A DNA stretch of 64,000 nucleotides. Origin: UBA2638 sp046293135. Its GTDB lineage: Bacteria; Pseudomonadota; Alphaproteobacteria; Micavibrionales; Micavibrionaceae. A program made the position numbers and the translations under genes. This document shows, in pieces, positions 42,666 through 51,800 of this stretch. Within the stretch, counting starts at the first letter, position 1. Every line of letters begins with the position of its first letter. The notes under the pieces are model-generated. The model worked only from the letters and a program-made list of their open reading frames with translations, had not been told where the DNA came from and did no database searches. Location: assembly GCA_046293135.1 (NCBI GenBank), contig JBKBPR010000006.1, forward strand, positions 1-64,000, written 5' to 3'.

Positions 42666-45533
42666 TTACTCCATTACATAACCATCCAAAACAGTATTGT
42701 CTGAGACAACATCATTTTGTGTATCTGATTCAAGCTGGATACTGCTATCACGCACAATAATAGATTGATCCAATATTTCTTTATTATTCACACTCAATGT
42801 GAATACTGGCCCTGCACCACCTCCGCTATGATGAGCAGAAAGCGCGGGCGATTTGGGGAAATAAAGCCTATATGCGCCCATTGGCAATGATTGGAAACTA
42901 AAGAAACCGTCATATTCACTGTAAACTGTAGCAACAACCTGCTCATCTTTATTAAGGAGCATCATTTCCAGACCATCAATCGGGTCTCCAAAAGCTGTTT
43001 CAACCGTACCGGAAATTTCCCCCAAAAGTGTAATCGGAAAGTAAATCGGCCCGGATGTTCCCGTTTTTCCGAAAATACTGACAGATTCCTTGGTCGGCAT
43101 CATGTAAATATCAGGCAGGCTTCGTGAGTCGAGCGTAATCCTATTTAACGAATTTGCACTCAACCCCTCGACAAGAGCAACACCGTTTTCATTAGATTCG
43201 GAACGCATACCACGTTGCATGTTTCTGAAAGCTACACCGGGCACAATCACCTCACCTTCATCAAATTCGTCATTCCCGTTTGCATCTATAAATGCAATCA
43301 TTTTGACCTGTCCGGCACTTAAGTAAGAGCCTGAACTGGTCATTTTATAGCCGCCTGACTCTGATGTCGGCACAAGATTAAAAGTGAATTTTAAACCAAG
43401 GCGCAAATCATTCAGGCTGTTATACTCTGTGTTTACCCCCAATCTAAAACGCTCAAAAATACGGTCCACAGATCCGCGATAAGTCGTAACTCTGTCGCCG
43501 ACAAAGGATTTATTCATCCCCAGCGTAAACGCAGTTTCCTTATTAATTTCGCGCTGGAATTGCCATTCACCAGACCGTAGGATTCGCTCCGGCCTTAAAT
43601 CATAATTTAGCCTTGATCGAAATATTCCGAAAGGCAGTCCTTGCGCCAAAGTAAAATTCCCATTCAGATCACGAATATCCGTGTTACTCGTTCTGGAATA
43701 ATCGAGTTCATTTGAAATATTAAGACCACGAAAGCTTGCCGAAACTCTGTTGATCCAACCATCTCTTCTTACACCGCTTTCCAAAGTGCTGGTTTTATAT
43801 TGCAATCCGTAACTTCCTAATAAAGCCGTGCTAAGCGAGAATGATCGCGCAAAACCAAGAAACGTATCGCGTACGGTTGACCGAACGTTTGGCGCATAGC
43901 CGTCATGCCTTTCATGCCCGCCAAAAACTGTGATATTCGACGTAAGATTTCCTGTGAAATTATAACCATAGGACTGGCCGCCATCTTGTTCCCGCAGCAA
44001 TTTTAGTTGGGAATATGTAGGCCCCAAAGAAACATTCACCCCTGTACCAACCGCATTAATAGATTGTTGCGCCAGTGTACCGCTATACACCCCTCCGTAT
44101 AACGAGACGCTATTGTTGATCCCATACTCCCCCAAAAGCGTAAGCGTTTTTCCTGTATCGGCTCTATTTTCCAAGTTTATGAGAGGCGTCGAAGATTCCA
44201 AAACAGACATTTCATAAACAAAAGTTCCAGGGGCGGCATTGCCACCGCCGAGATAAAACCGCTCAAGACGTTCTTCACGCTCTCCATTCGGGCCGTATAA
44301 AATAACGCGGAATAAGTTGAACCCCTGACGGAGCTGAATATCCTCAAACCTGTATCGCCCTTCAAGATCAACCTTTTGAAAATCCAGTAGGCGCTCGTCT
44401 TGATATATTTCAACATCCCAGCCTTGCGTGCCAAAGCCTTCTATAACCAGTCGGTTGGGGTCGCGCACATAATTCGGAGGTGCATTAGTGACGCTTATCC
44501 CGCGCCCGCGATCAGATCCTCCAGCAAGAGGGAACGAGTAATTTGTTATATCTCCAAATTCATATTTGGAAGCTCTCAGCGGCCCTAGAAGCTCACTTCG
44601 AAAATCTTGTTTTGAAAAGTTGATAAGCACATTGCTTAATTTTGGAGTTTGGGAATTTCCAGATGATGATCCCCCTGACCCCGTATTGTTAATCGTCGCA
44701 TTGAAGGTTGCCGCATGCCCTAAAACATCATTGTAAGCCTGCACAGTTGAAGAATAATTGAAACTATCCCCTCCGCCCGAACCTGAGCGGCTATAGTTTC
44801 CTGAGCTCGTCACCTGAATACTGGGATAGCTCAGCATTTTATAAGGAAGGAAAACCGCATTTTCTAATTCAGTCTTTATATCCTGTTGCGGGCGGCGTTG
44901 CGTTTGGAGGCGCTGCCAACGTGATTGGCGCTCTGCTGTCGCCTCAAAAGGAAGTTGCTCTTTTGTTTCAACATAGAGCCTTAACTCATTAAAATTAAAC
45001 CGCAGCGTCAGTGGGAACCATCGCGAGAACTCATCAATGCTGACATATATATCGTCGATATGGTTTTCAACAATGCCGGATATAGCCTGATCTTTCCCGC
45101 GAATATTGACCTTTTCATAAGGGTATTCCAAAAGGAAGCTGTTGCCTTCCTCAATAAACCAGCCCTTCGCCAGACCATTCGCATTATCGACCTCAATCTG
45201 GAACTGAAGCCGTCCCAGCATCACAGATAACGGAACAAGGATGGTGTTATCATCGTCGAGATAAATCAAAATCCCTCTATCAAGAACAACATCGTTGCCT
45301 AAAACCAGCTCACTAATAAAAAGTGTATCATCCGGCCTTTCAATATAAGTGATTCTGTCATTCGGCCTTCTCGTCGCTGATAAAATAAAGGCCGTATTGC
45401 TCGCATCCTGATCACTTGGCTGCACCTGCGCGGCGACATCTGGCTGTTGCGAATACCCGCTCACAGCGAAGAGTCCCGTGCTCGCGCACAGAACAGAACC
45501 GATTAAAACCAACTTTTTACAAACAGCCTTCAT
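42666..45533 (-). CDS. Outer-membrane pilus usher with carboxypeptidase-like C-terminal domain
   Basis: 955 residues. After a signal peptide (cleavage near GYSQQ, about 28) comes an N-terminal periplasmic region (to about 220), then a long beta-barrel region with the usher hallmarks SFPLAGGSDRGRGISVTNAP, VEIYQDERLLDFQKVD and FRVILYGPNGEREER. Near 745 lies IDANGNDEFDEGE, a calcium-binding-like loop, and from about 843 a carboxypeptidase regulatory-like beta domain (GTVETAFGDPIDG, DGFFSFQSLPMGAYRLYFPKS read in two pieces). This resembles the TcfC/alternate usher group more than PapC. First gene of the pilus operon. Confidence 0.88.
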   Translation of the reverse strand: MKAVCKKLVLIGSVLCASTGLFAVSGYSQQPDVAAQVQPSDQDASNTAFILSATRRPNDRITYIERPDDTLFISELVLGNDVVLDRGILIYLDDDNTILVPLSVMLGRLQFQIEVDNANGLAKGWFIEEGNSFLLEYPYEKVNIRGKDQAISGIVENHIDDIYVSIDEFSRWFPLTLRFNFNELRLYVETKEQLPFEATAERQSRWQRLQTQRRPQQDIKTELENAVFLPYKMLSYPSIQVTSSGNYSRSGSGGGDSFNYSSTVQAYNDVLGHAATFNATINNTGSGGSSSGNSQTPKLSNVLINFSKQDFRSELLGPLRASKYEFGDITNYSFPLAGGSDRGRGISVTNAPPNYVRDPNRLVIEGFGTQGWDVEIYQDERLLDFQKVDLEGRYRFEDIQLRQGFNLFRVILYGPNGEREERLERFYLGGGNAAPGTFVYEMSVLESSTPLINLENRADTGKTLTLLGEYGINNSVSLYGGVYSGTLAQQSINAVGTGVNVSLGPTYSQLKLLREQDGGQSYGYNFTGNLTSNITVFGGHERHDGYAPNVRSTVRDTFLGFARSFSLSTALLGSYGLQYKTSTLESGVRRDGWINRVSASFRGLNISNELDYSRTSNTDIRDLNGNFTLAQGLPFGIFRSRLNYDLRPERILRSGEWQFQREINKETAFTLGMNKSFVGDRVTTYRGSVDRIFERFRLGVNTEYNSLNDLRLGLKFTFNLVPTSESGGYKMTSSGSYLSAGQVKMIAFIDANGNDEFDEGEVIVPGVAFRNMQRGMRSESNENGVALVEGLSANSLNRITLDSRSLPDIYMMPTKESVSIFGKTGTSGPIYFPITLLGEISGTVETAFGDPIDGLEMMLLNKDEQVVATVYSEYDGFFSFQSLPMGAYRLYFPKSPALSAHHSGGGAGPVFTLSVNNKEILDQSIIVRDSSIQLESDTQNDVVSDNTVLDGYVME

Positions 45534-45619
45534 TGAATATCAAGACATGGATTAGAACAGGTAGAATTACCCATTGTTAATTTATCATTAAATACAACAA
45601 ATTACCTAACATGATTTAT

Positions 45620-45668
45620 AAAAAATTTCGCCCCGCTCGCCCCACTCTCTAGCTTAAAGTGGGGCGAA
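45620..45668 (-). terminator. Terminator-like hairpin after the invasin gene
   Basis: On the minus strand, TTCGCCCC (45668-45661) can pair with GGGGCGAA (45634-45627), which is followed at once by ATTTTTT. A competing perfect 10-bp stem joins 45667-45658 to 45646-45637 with an 11-base loop. Either would support intrinsic termination between the invasin gene and the usher gene, 212 bases after the invasin stop. It is built from the same GGGGCGA words as the neighbouring repeat. Confidence 0.55.
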
Positions 45669-45703
45669 GGATTCATTAAATATTTCAAAAGGTTACAGGA
45701 CGT

Positions 45704-45809
45704 TCGCCCCACTCGCCCCACTCGCCCCACTTATTTTTGGGACTGTCAGATTTGTATCTGAATTCGGACTTTCAAAGAAATTACGGTTAGATTCTGGGCG
45801 CAATTCGCC
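45704..45809 (-). repeat. Intergenic repeat, copy B, with three GTGGGGCGA units
   Basis: Read on the minus strand: GGCGAATTGCGCC (45809-45797), about 55 unrelated bases, then TCCCAAAAATAAG and three perfect tandem GTGGGGCGA units (45730-45704). The blocks match copy A at 5773-5876 in order and near-identical spacing; the block with TCCCAAAAA to the second 9-mer is identical except for one A. The 346-base gap between the invasin and usher genes (45534-45879) holds this repeat and a hairpin but no gene that I can see. Confidence 0.7.
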
Positions 45810-45879
45810 TCTGATATCCACTTATTATATGACTTAATTCCTAAAATGTATAGGGAAATATATAAGGAAATATAGAATT

Positions 45880-48800
45880 TTAATTTCGGCGGATACAGCG
45901 AACGCGCAAAGAATTCGTTGTTTTGCTTATGCTGCCGAGATTTCCTGTGATATCAAAGTTTTTCGACCTTGCATTATTCACTGTCAGCTCTGTCGATGAC
46001 CAATAGGACGCGGCATTGGTAAACCCGCCCAAACCGAAACGCCCAAGAGCATTATACATGACATTAAGCTCCTCTTCGGACGGTAGATACCAATTTGTAA
46101 ACCCACCCAAATCAAGGTGGAAACAATAGGCCGCCGCCGGATTTTGACGGTCACCGTTGCTGCGAAGCTGTAGCGTATTGCTTAGACCGTTTAAGGTTGA
46201 GGATGCCCCCTCATCCGCGCCAATACCATCCGCCCAACGTTTGTTCATGGCATCCGTCGCACCCGTGCAAGTCGGGGTGAAATTGACGACAGGCTTTGTG
46301 TTTACACCCCCAGCAGGCTCAAATCCGCAATTTGATGTTGTGGCCACCATATCAAATGTAATGGAATCGATTGTGACCTGACCGATACAAATACCGCCGC
46401 CATAAGCGTCTCCCGATAATACCGTTCCGGCGGCACAACGTGCCCGCGCTTCGACCTCTATACTAAATGCCGCCGTATCGAGCGTGGTTGTGCCATCCGT
46501 CGCGCGAATAACGATACCCGCATAGACTCCCGGCACGGTCGGCGTGCCCGATATAATCCCCGTCGCGCCGTCCAGCGTTAACCCCGTCGGCAGCGCTCCC
46601 GCCTGCAGCGAGAATGTAACCGCCCCCTGCCCCGATTTTGCGGGTATGCGATAAGAATAATCGATCAGCTCTGTGGCCACAGGCGGAAAATGGCTTTGTG
46701 CTATTTTTAATGGCGCGTTTACACGCCTGATACAACGTGTGCGCAGACCAGAAGTCTTTCCCGTATTTCCTACAGCACGGTTAAGCATTGTAATACGCCG
46801 CGCATTGGCAACACTCTGTTGGGTTGATGACCAATAATTCTCACTTGCAAGCCCCATTAAGCCAAAGGTTGCCAAATTATCATAGAGCGCCCCCAATTCA
46901 TTTTCAGCCGGTAAGTACCAATCGGTAAATCCGCCATGATTGAGGTAATAGCAATAAGCCGCCGCAGGGTTGCGTACACGGCTATCCGCAATCAGTTGCA
47001 GCGTATTGGCCATACCGTCATTCGTGGATGTCACAAGCTCATTTGTCGCATTTGTCGTCGCCCAAGTTTTGGTCGTTGCATCATTTGTACCCGCACAAGC
47101 CGGCGAGAAGAATGCCTCCGGTTTTGTTCCAGCGGCTCCGCCTGTTTCCTGCGCACAACTGCTCTGTGTTATTACCATATCATACGTTTCAGCGCCGATT
47201 GTGACCTCAGACACACAGAACCCTCCGGCATAGACCTGACCCGCATCAACAGCGCCCGCATCACAGGTCGGCAAGCCCGTAACAACAACGCTGAACGGAT
47301 TTGTATCGAGCGTGGTTGTGCCGTCCGTGACACGGATCACAATGCCCGCAAACGTACCCGCCACAGTTGGCGTTCCGGAGATAATGCCCGTTGTCGTGTT
47401 GAGTGTCATTCCCGTCGGCAATGCGCCCGCCTGAAGAGAGAACGTTACAGGGGCGGATTGACCGGAATAAGCAATTCTAAAGCTCGCCTCTTCATTTCGA
47501 ATAAACTCTTGCACAACAACGGTTTGAGAAATTCTAAACGGACTATCCGAACGCCTTACACACCGAATGCGTTGCCCTGTATCGGTTTTATTCACATTTG
47601 AAATAACATTATTTGTGAAGTTGATGCTTCTACCTTGATTGGCGCTGATCTCGGTTGAGCTGAAATAGTTTCCGTTGAAAAATCCGCCCAAAGATCGTGC
47701 ATGCAAATTATCATGCAATGCTTGCAGCTCATTTTGTGAGGGTAAGTACCAATCATCATATCCATTATGCACGAGGTGATAACAATACCCGGCCGCTGCA
47801 TTTTCGCGCAGGGTGTTTCCTATCAGGGTCAAAGTATTGGTCAAGCCGCTGGTTAACAATGTTGCGCCTTGGGATTGCGCCAATAAATTCGCATAGCGCT
47901 TTCTCGTGTTGTTGCCGTCCACAGCGCCGTTACAGACTGGCGTAAAATCCTCGGTCGGTTTTGAAGAGTTATTACCGCCAGCTTCATAAGCGCAATTGCT
48001 GGTCGCGGCGATCAAGTCATAAGTTTCAGCGCCGATTGTAACCTCGCCCGCGCAAATTCCGCCCAGATAAGCCTGCCCCGCATTGACAGCCCCAGCATTA
48101 CAGGTTTCAAGCGGCGCCAGGGCTTCGACCTCAATATCAAAGGGCGGTGTATCAATCGTATTGGCTGCCGTATCGGTTGCCCTGATGACAATCCCGTTAT
48201 AATTTCCGGCGGCTGTCACTGTCCCCGTTATCATCCCGTTGACCGCATCAAGCGTCAGCCCCGGCGGTAATACACCCGCATGAACCGAGAAGGTCAAATT
48301 GCCAGTGCCGCCCTTGATCGGAATTTGCATGGATACCGTGTCGGCTTCCGTGAATGTTCTGTTTGTAATGGCAACCGCCTGCAACGCGACACCGCCCGCA
48401 CGGCGAACGCAACGAATACGCCGTGCCGTACTTTTATTTACATTGGCAAAGACGCCAAAGGTTGAATTCATCTGACGCGCCTGGTTTGTAGCGGCTTGAG
48501 TAGAGGATAAATAAGCTTGTCCGGGAGCAAAATTCCCCAAGCTGTTATCCATCAAATTGTCAAACAAGGCTCTTAATTCATCTTCGGCGGGCAAATACCA
48601 ATCGCTGAACCCGCCAAAGCGCATACGATAACAATAAGCGGCGGCGGCGTTTTCCTGCACAATATTGGCCAAGACCTCAATTGTATTTAAAACACCATTT
48701 GTCGTCGATGCCCCGCCTTCATTCGTAGCATTCGCGCTCGACCAGCGCTTGGTCATCCCATCAACGGCCGCCCCAGTGCAGGTTGCATTGAAGAACGCCA

Positions 48801-51800
48801 ACGGCTTTGTAATATTGCTGCCTGATGGTTCTAGCGCACACTGGCTTGGCGTTACCACAAGATCGAACGTATCCGCACCAATCGTCACCTCACCCGCACA
48901 CAGCCCGCCCTCATAGGACGTGCCCGCAACAACCGCGCCGGAATTACAGCGCGGCAGCCCCTCGATTGTAATGGCAAACGGATTTGTTTCCGATTGCCCG
49001 AAAGCATCGGTTGCACGAACAATCAGCCCCGCATAAACCCCTGCCGCGGTTGCCGTTCCGCTGATCTCGCCACTTATAGCGTCAAGCGATAAGCCAGGGG
49101 GCAGTGTTCCCGAAACCAGCGTGAAAACCAAGGTCGCCGCATCGCCCGTTGCCGCGATAAAGGCCGAATAGGACTGCCCCTCCTTACCGTTGACAGGTAC
49201 AGGGTTTTGTACAATCGCAGGCGGCGCAGAGCGCCTGACGCAGCGCACATTATGCGCCGCCGTTTTCGATGGTGTTGCAAGCGTTCCATCACCCATCACC
49301 AGAGCATTGGCCAGATTCGCTCCCGATTCCGTTGAAGACCAGTAAGTCGCATTTTCAACCCCCGCCAAGCCCGGCACGAATAGGTTCTGGCGAATAATCT
49401 GCAGCTCATCACGCGATGGTAGATACCAGTCGGTACGCCCGTTCAGATCGGTTCTGAAGCAATAAGCCGCCGCTGGATTTTCCCTGAGCGCACTTCCCAA
49501 TAGCTGCACCGTATTGAATGATCCATCCTCATTATTGCTCGCGCCCTCAACCGCGCCCGTAGAATCCGACCAGATTTTCGTCACCGTATCATTGCCGGCG
49601 CATAAAGGAGAAAACACAGCATCCGGCTTGGTATTGGCGTTACCCGCAGGCTCAAAGGAGCAGCCCGACGGCTGAACAATCAAATCAAACGGCGTGCCGC
49701 CAATCGGCGAGACCCCCGCGCAAATTCCGTTCTGGAACGGATCACCCAGCGCCACCGTCCCGCCGCCACAGCTCGGAACGTTCAGTTGAACACCGGATAG
49801 ATCAGGAGCGACATAATCAAGCTCTGCGTCATTGCCCGCTAGATCGCGGACTGTACCGCCATTGAGGTCAATCGCAGCCGGAACGGATATCCCCGCCGTC
49901 GCAACATCGCCCGCCGTCACAACATAGGAAAAACCAAGCGTTGCCGTACCAGAACCAGAGGCAAAATTGGCATAGACGGTCGTTGTGTCATAGGTCACGG
50001 GAATGCGCGGCGTACCCGTAACCACGACATTTTCGCTAAAGGCTATGCTAAAGAACAATGTTTCGCCCGTCACATAAACGCGGTCATTGGGCGGCGTAAT
50101 GCTATTGAGCGTCGGCGCAGTCGTATCAATATTGATGCTGGCGATATTCGGTGCTGAGCCCGAGAAATTGAGCTGCGCCGCATTAAAGCCGTTGGTCAGC
50201 ATCGTGCCGCCATTCAGATCAATCATCTGTAACGTCCATGCAATCGGCGCGGCATTCTCGCCCGCCTGCACCGTATGGCTAAAGGTCAAAATATTTGTGC
50301 CTGATCCAGACACATAATTAAACGGCACGTCCGTACCGCCAAAATCAACATCAAAGAACGGCGTACCCGTTACATTGATGATACGGTCATAAGTGATTGT
50401 GAAGCTGAGCGTTTGCCCCTCCCTATACGAGCCATTGGCCGGAGCGCTCATCGCCGTAATCAAACCAAGCGCCGCATCCTTCAAGACCGTATCATTTTCC
50501 GCCGCGCCCGCATTCCCCGCCGCATCGGTTTGGGTCAATGTTGCCGTCAATGTACCGTCCGTCAGGCCGCTGAGATCAAGCGAAAGATCAAGCGTAGCCG
50601 CGCCCGCATTGGCGTTTTGTGTGAATGGCGCGCCGCCACCCGAACTCGCGATACTGAGCGCGTAATCCGTACCGATTTCCAGCCCCGCCAGCGTAACATC
50701 AACCGCCGTAACATTTGTGCTATTCACCAAAGCATCATTGAACGTGACGCTATACCCCGCGGGCGCGGTGCGGTCGGAAGTGACTTGTGAGAGATTAGAG
50801 ATAATATTGGGCGTTCCAAAACCATTCACCGCAACCCCCGCCGGAACGCGCAAGCTGACAACCCCGTCCGCATCGGGCGTTATCCCGACATTCCAAACGG
50901 TGTTATCGCCTGTTGTAAAGCTAGCTATTGTGCCGCCCGTCACCAGCAAATCCGCTTGATCCAAAGCTATCACCGCTTCGGTAAAGGTAATCGTAAACGG
51001 GATCGGACTGGCACTCGAAAGGGCAAGCGGCGTTGCAACATTCACGGATAATGATGTGGTCGCCTTTGAGGCCGTATCACTCACCGCGTCACCGACATTC
51101 CCCGCCGCATCGGTCAAAACAAGCGTTGCCGTTAATACGCCATCGATCATGCCTGATAAATCTAGCGTGACGATTTGGCTCGCAGATACAACCACACCGT
51201 TATCGGTCACATTCGGGCCGCCGCTGGAACTCGATATCGTGATCGCATAATTTACTCCAATTTCCAGCCCCGTCATGTTCAAATCAATGGCGGTTTCATT
51301 CGTCCCGTCAATCGGGTCTTGAACAAAGGCAATCGCATAGCCGCTTGGCGCAGTCGTATCAACGCTAATCCCACTTAAATCAGGCGCTATAGCGGTAAAA
51401 TCAAGATCAGCGGGATTGGAGGTCGCTGCATCAACAATCGTTCCACCATTTAGCCCGATCAGTGTTGAAACAAAGGCAAGTGGCGAAGCCGCATCACCTG
51501 CTGCGGTCTGGTAACGGAAAAAAAGCTCATCCGTGCCACTGCCTGACACATAATTGGCAAAGCGCGTATCGCCGCCAAAATCCAGCAATATACGCGGCGT
51601 GCCCGTTACATTTTGCGCGGCGGCAAAGCTGAGCGTGAAATCAAAATCCACCCCGGCCACATATAATCCGTTGGCGGGCGCACTTAAGGACAAAGCGCTT
51701 AAGCCGACAACCGATTTCACAACCGTATCGCTGACCGCGCCGCCGACATTCCCCGCTGGATCGGTCAAGGTAAAGCTGAGCGTCAATGTCCCGTCCGGCA

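Noticed and set aside
45637..45730. CRISPR-like array of CGCCCC-rich repeats
   Set aside because: The units are only nine bases long and directly tandem, without spacers, and there is no cas gene.
45883..49790. Diversity-generating retroelement target
   Set aside because: The DUF1566-like ends are suggestive, but there is no reverse transcriptase or template repeat in the window; kept only as a check to be made on the full genome.
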